The notes under the pieces are model-generated. The model worked only from the letters and a program-made list of their open reading frames with translations. It was not told the DNA's origin and made no database searches. This document shows positions 17,211 through 25,555 of a DNA stretch of 64,000 nt, one piece after another (the stretch's first letter is position 1; the number at the start of each line of letters is the position of its first letter). The position numbers and the translations under genes are program-made. The stretch lies in assembly GCA_002328835.1 (NCBI GenBank), contig DCWN01000042.1:129136-193135 (forward strand), in the 5' to 3' direction. This DNA is from Acidobacteria bacterium UBA2161. GTDB lineage: Bacteria; Acidobacteriota; Vicinamibacteria; Vicinamibacterales; UBA823.

Positions 17211-18254
17211 ATGCGATCAGTAGACCTCAGCCGACGCGGTTTTCTCTCGGGATTTGTGGGCGCCGGCCTCGCGCTCCCCAGCCTCACGACCTCGGCGGCT
17301 GCGCAGGCTCCGCCGAACCGGCCGCTGGTCGTCACGAGCAAGACGAACAACGCGGTTCGAGAGGAGATCACGACGACCGCCTGGGACATCATGCGTGCCG
17401 GCGGGAGTGCCATGGACGCCGCCGAGCGGGCCACGAACGTCTCCGAGCGCGATCCCCGCGACGCCACGGTCGGCTACGGCGGCGATCCGAACGAGGATGG
17501 CTTCCACCAACTCGACGCCGCGGTGATGAACGGCGCCGACAACAACAACATCGGCGCCGTCGCCGCGCTCGAGAACATCAAGACGCCGTCGTCGGTCGCG
17601 CGGCTCGTCATGGACCGCACCGACCACTGGATGCTCGTCGGCCGCGGGGCGCTGCGGTTCGCCAAGATGCACGGATTCGAAGAAGAGAATCTCCTCACGG
17701 AGGAGGCCCGCCAGCACTGGGTCGACTGGAAGGAGAACCTCTCGAACCGCGACTACTACTTCCCGCCGAGCGCACCATCGGAGCCCCCCGGCGGAACGAT
17801 CAACGTTCTCACCCTCGATGGAAACGGCGACATCGCGGGCGTGACGAGTACGATCGGCCATCACTTCAAGCTCGTCGGCCGCGTCGGCGATTCGCCGATC
17901 ATCGGTGCCGGACTCTACGTCGACAACGAAGTGGGCGCCGCTGGGGCGACCGGTCACGGAGAAGAGTGCGTCAAGAACTCCGGCAGTTTCCACGTCGTCG
18001 AGATGATGCGCCAGGGACTATCCCCGCAAGAGGCCTGCGAGGCCGTCTGCCAGCGTGTCATGGATCGACACAACGGCAAGCCGATGTTCAACCTGAAGTT
18101 CGTCGCCCTCGACAAGCAGGGCCGCTACGGCTGCGGTGCGCTGCGTCGGACGGGTTTCGCGGTCCACGACGGCCGAGGCCATCGCGTCGAAGACGGCAGG
18201 GCTTTGCTGCCACGGTTGACGCAGGCCGAGCTCGACGCACTGCCCTGGCGATAG
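17211..18254 (+). CDS. Tat-exported N4-(beta-N-acetylglucosaminyl)-L-asparaginase, copy 3
   Basis: A 347-residue third member of the family, preceded by a strong AGGAGGACAG. The Tat signal has SRRGF at 7-11. The processing site is Gly195-Thr196 (PGGTINVL) and the binding block is GRVGDSPIIGAGLYVDNEVG, then TGHGEE, closer to classical glycosylasparaginases than the pair at 2.5-4.8 kb. The segment DLSNRDYYFPPSAP before the cut is shorter than in the tandem copies. It sits between the GH89-like enzyme and a GMC dehydrogenase, consistent with stepwise breakdown of glycosylated Asn in the periplasm. Confidence 0.88.
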   Translation: MRSVDLSRRGFLSGFVGAGLALPSLTTSAAAQAPPNRPLVVTSKTNNAVREEITTTAWDIMRAGGSAMDAAERATNVSERDPRDATVGYGGDPNEDGFHQLDAAVMNGADNNNIGAVAALENIKTPSSVARLVMDRTDHWMLVGRGALRFAKMHGFEEENLLTEEARQHWVDWKENLSNRDYYFPPSAPSEPPGGTINVLTLDGNGDIAGVTSTIGHHFKLVGRVGDSPIIGAGLYVDNEVGAAGATGHGEECVKNSGSFHVVEMMRQGLSPQEACEAVCQRVMDRHNGKPMFNLKFVALDKQGRYGCGALRRTGFAVHDGRGHRVEDGRALLPRLTQAELDALPWR

Positions 18255-18284
18255 ACCGCGGCCCTCGCTACGATCGCGCCACGC

Positions 18285-19973
18285 ATGCAGGTCATCCGCT
18301 CTCCGCGCGTGTACGACGTCTGCGTCGTTGGCTCCGGCGCCGGCGGCGGCATGGCGGCCAAGGTGCTCACCGAGGCCGGCGCCGAGGTCGTCTTGCTCGA
18401 AGCCGGCCCGATGTGGGACACCGCGCAAGACTCCCAGATGCTGGCGTGGCCCTACGAGTCGCCGCGCCGCGGCGCCGGCACCGACCGGCCCTTCGGTGAG
18501 TTCGACGCCTGCCTCGGTGGCTGGGAACTCGACGGTGAACCGTATACCGTCGGGACCGGCGAGCGGTTCGACTGGTTCCGCGCACGGATGCTGGGCGGCC
18601 GGACGAACCACTGGGGCCGGATCTCGCTGCGCTACGGCCCCGACGACTTCCGCCGCCGAAGCCTCGACGGGCTCGGTGCCGACTGGCCGATCACCTACAA
18701 CGAACTGAAGCCGTTCTACGACAAGCTGGACCGGCTGGTGGGGCTGTTCGGCTCCGAAGAGGGCCTGCCCAACGAGCCCGACGGGGTCTTCCAGCCGCCG
18801 CCGCGGCCGCGCTGCTACGAGCTCCTCATGCAACAGTCGTGCGACCGACTGGGCATCACGTGCATCCCGTCGCGGATGTCGATCCTGACGCAGCCGCTCA
18901 ACGGCCGCTCGCCCTGCCACTACTGCGGGCAGTGCGGCCGGGGGTGCCGCACCGCGTCGAACTTCTCGTCGCCCACGGTGTTGCTGCCACCCGCGCTGGC
19001 CACGGGACGCCTCACGCTCCTGACCGGCGCCATGGCACGAGAGGTCACGGCCGGCCCGGACGGCCTCGCCACGGGCGTGTCGTACGTCGATACCACCAGC
19101 GGCCGGGAGCACCAGGTGCGCGCCCGCGTCGTCGTCCTCGCCGCCAGCGCGTGCGAATCGGCCCGACTACTCCTGAACTCGACCTCGACACGGTTCCCCG
19201 ACGGCTTCGCAAACTCGAGCGGCGCCGTTGGCCGCTACCTGACCGATTCGACTGGCGCCTCGGCCTCCGGGTTCATCCCGTCACTGATGGACGGCGTCCC
19301 GCACAACGAAGACGGCAGCGGGATGCACGTCTACATGCCCTGGTGGCTCGACAACGTCGCCCTGGACTTCCCGCGCGGATATCACATCGAGCCCGGCGGC
19401 GGCCGGCGGATGCCGGGTTTCGGCGTGCTGGGCGGCATCGAGCGGTATCCCTCCGGCGGCGGCTGGGGCCGAGGCCTCAAGGCGGACTACCGGCGGTACT
19501 ACGGCGCCGTGGTCGGGTTCGCGGGGCGGGGCGAGATGATCCCGAACGCGGAGAGCTACTGCGAAATCGACCCCGGCGTCGTCGATCGCTGGGGCATTCC
19601 GGTGCTGCGCTTCCGTTTCCAGTGGAGCGACCACGAGCGCCGGCAGGCCCGTCATATGCAGCACACCTTTCGGGGAATCATCGACGACATGGGCGGCACG
19701 CCGCTGACGCCCGAACCGGCGCCGGGAGGCGAGTTCGGGCTAGAGCCGGGCGGACGGATCATCCACGAGGCGGGCGTGACGCGGATGGGCGATTCTGCTG
19801 ACAGCTCGGTACTCAATGCGCAGTGCCAGGCCCACGACGTCCGGAACCTGTTCGTGGCCGACGGCGGCCCGTTCGTCTCCCAGGCCGACAAGAATCTGAC
19901 CTGGACGATCATGGCCCTCGCCATGCGCACGAGCGAATACATCGCCGACGCCAGAAACCGAGGGGAACTGTGA
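18285..19973 (+). CDS. GMC-family FAD dehydrogenase, large subunit (pair A)
   Basis: A 562-residue GMC oxidoreductase of the gluconate-2-dehydrogenase / glucoside-3-dehydrogenase type. FAD motif CVVGSGAGGGMAAK at about 12-25, then LLEAGP. A Cys-rich block, CHYCGQCGRGC, is characteristic of the subgroup that works with a small subunit and may hold an iron-sulfur cluster. The catalytic His is in IIHEAGVTRMG and the Asn in DKNLTWTIMALA. It has no signal peptide of its own; the Tat signal on the partner subunit probably carries the folded complex out. The stop overlaps the partner's GTG start. Confidence 0.88.
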   Translation: MQVIRSPRVYDVCVVGSGAGGGMAAKVLTEAGAEVVLLEAGPMWDTAQDSQMLAWPYESPRRGAGTDRPFGEFDACLGGWELDGEPYTVGTGERFDWFRARMLGGRTNHWGRISLRYGPDDFRRRSLDGLGADWPITYNELKPFYDKLDRLVGLFGSEEGLPNEPDGVFQPPPRPRCYELLMQQSCDRLGITCIPSRMSILTQPLNGRSPCHYCGQCGRGCRTASNFSSPTVLLPPALATGRLTLLTGAMAREVTAGPDGLATGVSYVDTTSGREHQVRARVVVLAASACESARLLLNSTSTRFPDGFANSSGAVGRYLTDSTGASASGFIPSLMDGVPHNEDGSGMHVYMPWWLDNVALDFPRGYHIEPGGGRRMPGFGVLGGIERYPSGGGWGRGLKADYRRYYGAVVGFAGRGEMIPNAESYCEIDPGVVDRWGIPVLRFRFQWSDHERRQARHMQHTFRGIIDDMGGTPLTPEPAPGGEFGLEPGGRIIHEAGVTRMGDSADSSVLNAQCQAHDVRNLFVADGGPFVSQADKNLTWTIMALAMRTSEYIADARNRGEL

Positions 19974-20584
19974 GACCCGGTCTTCTCCGCCGTGACGCGC
20001 TGAAGCAACTGACGGCGGCGCCGCTCGCCGCCGGCCTGGCCTGGACCGCCGCCGAGGCCGACACGGCGCGGAAGCGCGCCAACGTGGCCCGCCGCGAAGC
20101 TGTGGCGGCCCAGACGACCTACGCGCCCCAGTTCTTCACGGCGGACGAGTACGCCACGCTCTCCGCGCTCGTCGAGATGATTCTCCCGGCCGACGACCGC
20201 TCCGGCGGCGCGGCCGACGCCGGCGTCCCCGAGTTCATTGACTTCATGATGATCGACCAGCCGACGCAGCAGGATGCACTGCGCGGCGGCTTGGCCTGGC
20301 TCGACGTCGAGTGTCAGCGGCGCTTCGACCGGCGATTCACGGTCTGCGACGCCGTCCAGCGCGGTGCGGTCCTCGAGGACATCGCCTGGCCCGATCGGGC
20401 GCCGGCCTCACTCAGCCAGGGCGTTGGGTTCTTCTCGAACGTCAGGGACCTTACGGCGACAGGTTTCTGGACGAGCCAGATCGGCATCGAGGATCTCCAG
20501 TACCTCGGCAACAGATACCGCGTCGCGTGGAGAGGGTGCCCACCCGCCGCCCTCGACCGCCTCGGCGTCCGCTACGACGACTGA
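19970..20584 (+). CDS. Gluconate-2-dehydrogenase subunit 3-like protein (pair A)
   Basis: A 204-residue small subunit starting at GTG 19970 inside the GMC stop (GTGA), with AGGGGA in front. A Tat-type leader has LRRDALKQL and a hydrophobic run. The domain is recognised from FFTADEYATLSALVEMILPADD followed by GVPEFIDFMM, as in subunit 3 of gluconate and glucoside dehydrogenases. The C-terminus (YLGNRYRVAWRGCPP) is also typical. It is thought to stabilise and export the flavin subunit. Its last 13 bases overlap the convergent SSS transporter gene. Confidence 0.85.
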   Translation: MRPGLLRRDALKQLTAAPLAAGLAWTAAEADTARKRANVARREAVAAQTTYAPQFFTADEYATLSALVEMILPADDRSGGAADAGVPEFIDFMMIDQPTQQDALRGGLAWLDVECQRRFDRRFTVCDAVQRGAVLEDIAWPDRAPASLSQGVGFFSNVRDLTATGFWTSQIGIEDLQYLGNRYRVAWRGCPPAALDRLGVRYDD

Positions 20585-22050
20585 GCCGTCGACGCCGTCG
20601 GTCGCACGACCCGAGAGACAACGACGATTGCCACCAGTCCGCTCAGCATGGCGAACATCCGAAACGGGAACGTCGCGACACCGGTCGCCCCGTCCGCGCC
20701 GTACGTCAGCAGTCCGGGAATCCCCAGCAACGGCTCCCCGGCCCCCAGTCGCAACGTGAGCGACACGGCATAGCCCGCGAACGCGCCCACTCGGTGCGCC
20801 CGTCGGTCGTAGAGCGCGCAGACCAGTTGCGGGAAGAGGATGCAGTAGACGAGATCGCTGCACAGGAACCAGAGGGCGTAGACGCTCTGCACGTTCAGGG
20901 CGATGAGCGTCGCCCCGCAGCCGACGATCACGATGACGCGACGGACCACCCGGGTCAGTTCGGCCGACGTCGCCCCCGGACGCACCAGGGGCCGGTAGAC
21001 GTTCCAGGCCGCCATCGAGGATGCCGACAGGATCGACGAGTCCACCGACGACATCACTGCCGCGGCGAGCGCGCCCAGACCGAGCAGTGCGACGAACGGC
21101 GGCGTGAGGTGGCGCAGTACCAGCGGCAGGATCATCGCCGCCTCCGGATCGGAGACGCCCAGAGCGCTCCAATCGACGGCGGTACCGATGACGCCGATCG
21201 CCAGCGCCGGTGCCGCCGCGAGGAGGCTGAGCGCCCCCGCCCAGATCGACAGTCGGCGCGCGGCGGCCGGTCCGGTCGTGGCCAGTACCCGCTGGAAGTA
21301 CACGTGCCACGGGATGCCCCCGAAGACGAGCAGCAGCGCGGAATCCCACCAGGCCAGCCAGGACCGCGCTACGGGAGCCCGCGCGACGTCGTTCGCGCTG
21401 TAGGCCGCCCACGCCGCTTCTGCGCCGCCGACCTCACCCACCGCGACCGCCGCGGCCAGCCAGAGCCCGGTGAACAGCAACGCCATCTGGACGACGTCCG
21501 TAACGGCCACCGCCCAGAGCCCGCTGCGCGCGGTGTAGGCGACCGCCACACCAGCCGACAGGACGACGGCGGGGGCGAACGGGATGCCGGCGATCACCTC
21601 GAAGGTAGTGCCCAGCGCCGCGAGAATCGCAGCCGTCCAGAACAACTCGCCGGTCAGCGCCGGCAGGTACAGCAACCCGGCCGCCTCACGGCCGTAGCGC
21701 TGCTCGAACGGATCGAGCATGGTCGTGAAGCCGCGTCGGCGCATCTCCGGCGCAAACCAGAGGCCGCCAAGCACGAGGCTCAAGGCGTAGCCCCAGGGTG
21801 CCTGCGCCTGCCAGAGCCCGCCGCCGTAGGTCGCTTCGGCGGTACCGTTCACGTAGCCCCCGCCGACCCACGTGGCGGTCATCGTGAGGACACCGAGGCC
21901 CAGGGGCAGGCTGCGCCCGGCCAGGGCCATCCCCGCGAACCCCGCCCGGTCGGCGCGGCCCGCCGCCCGCGAACCCAGGATGTAAAGGAGGAGGTAGAGA
22001 CCCGCGATGGCGGCGACCGCGCTCCAATCGATCACGGCCGCGCCCACCAT
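20572..22050 (-). CDS. Sodium:solute symporter family transporter
   Basis: A 492-residue polytopic membrane protein with about 13 transmembrane helices. The beginning (GRSLPLGLGVLTMTATWVGGGYVNGTAE) matches the SSS pattern, closest in feel to the high-affinity choline transporter branch. DSSILSASSMAAWNVYRPL in the second half is the family's core region with the Na-site Ser residues. The substrate is not fixed by sequence; position as last gene of the ThuA-DUF1080-MFS operon makes a sugar or sugar derivative as likely as choline. Confidence 0.85.
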   Translation of the reverse strand: MVGAAVIDWSAVAAIAGLYLLLYILGSRAAGRADRAGFAGMALAGRSLPLGLGVLTMTATWVGGGYVNGTAEATYGGGLWQAQAPWGYALSLVLGGLWFAPEMRRRGFTTMLDPFEQRYGREAAGLLYLPALTGELFWTAAILAALGTTFEVIAGIPFAPAVVLSAGVAVAYTARSGLWAVAVTDVVQMALLFTGLWLAAAVAVGEVGGAEAAWAAYSANDVARAPVARSWLAWWDSALLLVFGGIPWHVYFQRVLATTGPAAARRLSIWAGALSLLAAAPALAIGVIGTAVDWSALGVSDPEAAMILPLVLRHLTPPFVALLGLGALAAAVMSSVDSSILSASSMAAWNVYRPLVRPGATSAELTRVVRRVIVIVGCGATLIALNVQSVYALWFLCSDLVYCILFPQLVCALYDRRAHRVGAFAGYAVSLTLRLGAGEPLLGIPGLLTYGADGATGVATFPFRMFAMLSGLVAIVVVSRVVRPTASTAQSS

Positions 22051-22069
22051 CGTGTCGCCCGACGCGCGG

Positions 22070-23308
22070 TCAGCCCGCCTTCACGCCGGCCGGTTCCGGA
22101 TCAGATCGTGGCACCTGATCCGAACCGTCATCGTGCCTGAAGAAGATCGCGAACAACGCCAGGACGCCGGCCGCCCCGAACGCCGGGACCAGCCAGATGC
22201 TGCCCCACGCGTGCGCGCCATCCGCCAGGCTGAACCGGTCGACGATAATGCCCGACGTCCACGATCCAATGAACATCCCGATCCCCAGCGTCACGAACGC
22301 GATCAGCCCCTGCGCTGCGCCGCGCAGGTGTTCGGGTGCCTTGCGGTCGACGTAGATCTGCCCGGTGACGAAGAAGAAGTCGTAGCAGATCCCGTGCAGC
22401 AGGATGCCGAGATACAGCATCCAGACCGCCCCGCCGTTATCGCCGAAGGCGAACAGCCCGTAGCGCACCGCCCAGGCCACCATGCCCAAGAGCAGCATCC
22501 GCTTCACGCCCAGGCGCACGAAGAACCAGGGCATCACCAGCATGAACCCGATCTCGGACATCTGCCCGAGTGTCATCTTGCCGGCCGCATTCACCATCCC
22601 GAGTTCGTTCAAGAAGAGGTTCGCGAACGCGTAGTAGAACTGGAGCGGGATCGACACGAGGAACGACCCGATCACGAAGATTGCGAACGACCGGTCCCGG
22701 AACAACTGCAGTGCGTCAAGGCCCAGCACGTCCCGCGCCGTCACCCGCTCGGCCACCCGCTTCGGCGGCGTATGCGGCAGCGCCAGGCAGAACAGGCCGA
22801 GCACGACCGATGACGCGGCCCCGATTCGCAGCGGCACCACCGTGGACTCCAGGCCGAGAAATCCGATCGTCAGGCCAGCGACGATCCAGCCGATCGTCCC
22901 GAGCACGCGGACCGCCGGGAACTCTTTCTCGGGATTTCGCATCTGGTGAAACGACAGCGAGTTCGTGAGCGCCAGCGTCGGCATGTACAGCAACGTGTAC
23001 ACGAGCAGCACGACATAGAACGGACCGAACGGCTCGAGCGTCGAGGCGGCCAGCAGCACGGCCGCCCCGGCCAGGTGCAAGACTGCCAGGATCCGTTCGG
23101 TCGCAAAGTAGCGATCGGCGATCATCCCGACGAAGAACGGCGAGATCATCGCCGCGACCGCCGTCGTGCCCACCGCGAGCCCGATCTGTTGTCCCTGAAA
23201 GCCGAGGGTTTCGCCGAGGTAGGTGCCCACCGTCACGTACCACGCCCCCCAGACGAAGTACTGGAGGAACATCATGACGAAGAGCTTGCCGCGGACCGCC
23301 GCCGGCAT
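22070..23308 (-). CDS. MFS transporter, nucleoside/sugar:H+ symporter type
   Basis: A 412-residue, 12-helix major facilitator. The N-terminus (FLQYFVWGAWYVTVGTYLGE) is typical of the NupG/XapB-like nucleoside:H+ symporter branch, which in Bacteroidetes and Acidobacteria often sits in sugar-degradation loci. The ATG at 23308 is 2 bp after the DUF1080 stop and its end is 19 bp from the SSS gene, so the two transporters share a transcript with ThuA and DUF1080. It probably moves the products of those enzymes across the inner membrane. Confidence 0.85.
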   Translation of the reverse strand: MPAAVRGKLFVMMFLQYFVWGAWYVTVGTYLGETLGFQGQQIGLAVGTTAVAAMISPFFVGMIADRYFATERILAVLHLAGAAVLLAASTLEPFGPFYVVLLVYTLLYMPTLALTNSLSFHQMRNPEKEFPAVRVLGTIGWIVAGLTIGFLGLESTVVPLRIGAASSVVLGLFCLALPHTPPKRVAERVTARDVLGLDALQLFRDRSFAIFVIGSFLVSIPLQFYYAFANLFLNELGMVNAAGKMTLGQMSEIGFMLVMPWFFVRLGVKRMLLLGMVAWAVRYGLFAFGDNGGAVWMLYLGILLHGICYDFFFVTGQIYVDRKAPEHLRGAAQGLIAFVTLGIGMFIGSWTSGIIVDRFSLADGAHAWGSIWLVPAFGAAGVLALFAIFFRHDDGSDQVPRSDPEPAGVKAG

Positions 23309-23310
23309 CG

Positions 23311-24048
23311 CTATCGGTCGCCGGCCGTCGAACGACTACTGGGCAGTTCGCGCACCTTGATGTTGCGGAAGTACACCGGATCGCCGTGGTCCTGAATCGC
23401 GAAGTGTCCGCGCCGCGCGCGACCGAACTGCGGATAGACGCCGAACTTGCTCGCGGCCACGCGGGCCTCCCAGTCGTCGTTCCACAGCTCGTACGCGACG
23501 ACGCGAACGCCGTTCAGCCAGTACTCCACATGACTCCCGTCGGCGATGATACGGGCTGCGTTCCACTCACCGACAGGCTTCACGGTGTCGCGCGAGCGGC
23601 CGTAGAGCGCGTAATCGCTACCCGCCGAGGTCATCGTCGATTGACCGTCCGGATGCGCGTCGTCGTCGAGCACCTGCATCTCGGGCGCCGTGTGCCAGGC
23701 CGCCCCGGCGCCCTCGGTGGCCCGGAAGAAAATGCCGCTGTTCCCTCCGGTCTCGAGCTTCCACTCAATCCGCAACTCGAAATTCTCGAACTGCGCCTCG
23801 CTGATGATGTCCCCGCCTTGGCCGACCCGGGCCAACGCGCCGTCGACAACCTGCCAGCCGTCAGGCATCGACTCCGCGTTGTAGCCCCGCCAGCCATCCG
23901 TCGTCTCGCCATCGAACAGCAAGGTCCAACCGTCGGCTCGCTCCGCGGCCGTCAGCGTGTTCGGGTCCGCCTGTTCCGCATGCATCCCCAAGCTCCCGAG
24001 TAGGAGGCCAACCGCGCCGATGCCAACCGTCACCCGCATCATTCTCAT
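23311..24048 (-). CDS. DUF1080 / 3-keto-disaccharide hydrolase-type secreted protein
   Basis: A 245-residue protein with a Sec signal (GAVGLLLGSLGMHAEQ). The rest is one concanavalin-like DUF1080 domain: GWTLLFDGETTDGWRGY, then FELRIEWKLETGGNSGIFFR and FAIQDHGDPVYFRNIKVREL. Members of this family cleave 3-keto-glycosides made by sugar 3-dehydrogenases. The ATG at 24048 was chosen because a signal peptide follows directly; the open frame upstream is Ser/Pro-rich. Two GMC dehydrogenase pairs nearby make a 3-keto route plausible. Confidence 0.85.
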   Translation of the reverse strand: MRMMRVTVGIGAVGLLLGSLGMHAEQADPNTLTAAERADGWTLLFDGETTDGWRGYNAESMPDGWQVVDGALARVGQGGDIISEAQFENFELRIEWKLETGGNSGIFFRATEGAGAAWHTAPEMQVLDDDAHPDGQSTMTSAGSDYALYGRSRDTVKPVGEWNAARIIADGSHVEYWLNGVRVVAYELWNDDWEARVAASKFGVYPQFGRARRGHFAIQDHGDPVYFRNIKVRELPSSRSTAGDR

Positions 24049-24067
24049 CGCCCTCAACCCTTCGCCT

Positions 24068-24835
24068 TCAGTCGTCAAGTCCCGCGGCCCATCGGATGCC
24101 ACCGACGAGATGCTGCCTGAACCCCTCATCTCGCCAGAGATCTGGTTCGTGACCGAGTGCGGTGTAGAAGACTCGGCCATTGCCGAAGGACCGTGTCCAT
24201 GACAGCGCAAAATCACTGTCCGTCCGGTTGATACCGTTCGCGCTCATGTCGACCGACGACGTATCGAGGCTCACCAGGACGTGCACGTCGTCCCGAGACC
24301 AATCGCGGACCTGGTAGATCTCGTCGTATAGCGGCCGCGACGCCCCGAGGTGCCGGGTCGCTGGATGGTCGCGATCCTCGACTCTCACGACAACTTCCTG
24401 GTGCCACGGATGCCCGTCGAAGTAGCCTCCCAGCATCTCGCCGTACTCCGGCCATTCGTAGAACGTGTCCGAGGCGCTGTGGACGCCGACGAAGCCGCCC
24501 CCGCCACGGATGAACCCGAGCAGGGCCGCTTTCTGCGCGGCGCTCATCGGCAGCTCGCCCGTCGTGTTGAACATGACAACGTCGTGCGCGGCCAACTGCT
24601 CTGGCGTGATCAACGACGCGTCGTCGATGACCGTCACGTCGAACGTGTCGGCACCCCCGCCGAGTTCGCGCATCACCTCCTCGGCCACTGGCAGCACCGC
24701 ATGCACGAACGCCGCGGGGTGGGTCACGTACAGCACCCGCGCCCGTTCCTGTCCACCGACCGATGCCGCCAACACGAGGAGCCCCACGGCCGCCATCTTC
24801 AGGACATCACGTCGTGACGCGCCAGTGCTCTTCAT
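24068..24835 (-). CDS. Tat-exported ThuA-domain protein
   Basis: A 255-residue protein with a Tat signal (SRRDVLKMAAVG). The body is a ThuA-like class-I-amidotransferase fold: VLYVTHPAAFVHAVLPVAEEV, DVVMFNTTGELPMS, GGGGFVGVHSASDTFYEWPEYGEMLGGYFDGHPW (the conserved H-S and F-x-x-HPW blocks), and GRVFYTALGH near the end. In rhizobia ThuA works with ThuB on 3-keto-trehalose. The ATG at 24835 has GGGAGA at good spacing. It is the first gene of the minus-strand operon and is divergent from the subunit 3/GMC pair B across 130 bp. Confidence 0.87.
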   Translation of the reverse strand: MKSTGASRRDVLKMAAVGLLVLAASVGGQERARVLYVTHPAAFVHAVLPVAEEVMRELGGGADTFDVTVIDDASLITPEQLAAHDVVMFNTTGELPMSAAQKAALLGFIRGGGGFVGVHSASDTFYEWPEYGEMLGGYFDGHPWHQEVVVRVEDRDHPATRHLGASRPLYDEIYQVRDWSRDDVHVLVSLDTSSVDMSANGINRTDSDFALSWTRSFGNGRVFYTALGHEPDLWRDEGFRQHLVGGIRWAAGLDD

Positions 24836-24965
24836 GCTGTCTCCCATACCCCGCGGAGGGTACCCGCCCGGGCTGGGAGGCATCTTACTGCGCTCCGCGG
24901 CCGGTTTGCATTAACATTCAGGCCAACCCGCAGGCGTTCAGACTGCCCTGACTGGAGCCTCCGTC

Positions 24966-25553
24966 ATGAACAGACACGGAATCAATCGTCGCGATGCCCT
25001 GAAGACGCTGACCGCCGCCGGCGCCGGCGCGGCGACCCTCCCCCTCTGGGTGTCGACCCTTCAGCAGGTGGCTGAGGCCCGGGCGACCAGCGGCGCCGCG
25101 CAGTCCGCCGCCCCGAGCGTCTTCACGCAGGCACAGTACGAGACAGTCGATCTGTTGAGCGACTTGGTCATCCCGGAGACCGACACCGCAGGCGCCCGCC
25201 AGGCGCGGGTCGCGGCCTTCATCGACACCATCCTCTCGGACGCCCCCAGCGCCGAACGCGATCGCTTTCTCGATGGGCTCGATTGGCTCGACGCGCGCAG
25301 CGCCGAACTGTTCGGCGCGACGTTCGCCGCCGCGGCGCCCGAGCAGCAGACGGCACTGTTGACTATCGTGAGTTCGCCCGAGAACGACTCGCCCGCCGAC
25401 CGGATCGGCGTCGAGTTCTTCCAGGCGATGAAGTCGCTGACGGTGACCGGCTACTACACGTCGCGGATCGGCATGCTCCAGGAACTCGACGACAACGCCG
25501 CCGTCACCTTCACCGAGAAGCTCGGCTGTCAGCACCCGGAGCACAAGGCATAG
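24966..25553 (+). CDS. Gluconate-2-dehydrogenase subunit 3-like protein (pair B)
   Basis: A 195-residue small subunit with a clear Tat signal (INRRDALKTLTAAGAGA). The core FTQAQYETVDLLSDLVIPETDTAGA, then RVAAFIDTIL, and the ending TVTGYYTSRIGMLQELD are typical of the family. Here the small subunit precedes its GMC partner by 2 bp, the reverse of pair A, so the two pairs are not simple recent duplicates of one block. It probably forms the export-competent complex with the next gene. Confidence 0.87.
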   Translation: MNRHGINRRDALKTLTAAGAGAATLPLWVSTLQQVAEARATSGAAQSAAPSVFTQAQYETVDLLSDLVIPETDTAGARQARVAAFIDTILSDAPSAERDRFLDGLDWLDARSAELFGATFAAAAPEQQTALLTIVSSPENDSPADRIGVEFFQAMKSLTVTGYYTSRIGMLQELDDNAAVTFTEKLGCQHPEHKA

Positions 25554-25555
25554 CC

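Noticed and set aside
20311..22140. Long plus-strand open frame opposite the SSS transporter
   Set aside because: Composition is almost only Arg, Pro, His, Gln and Gly, typical of the antisense of a membrane protein gene.
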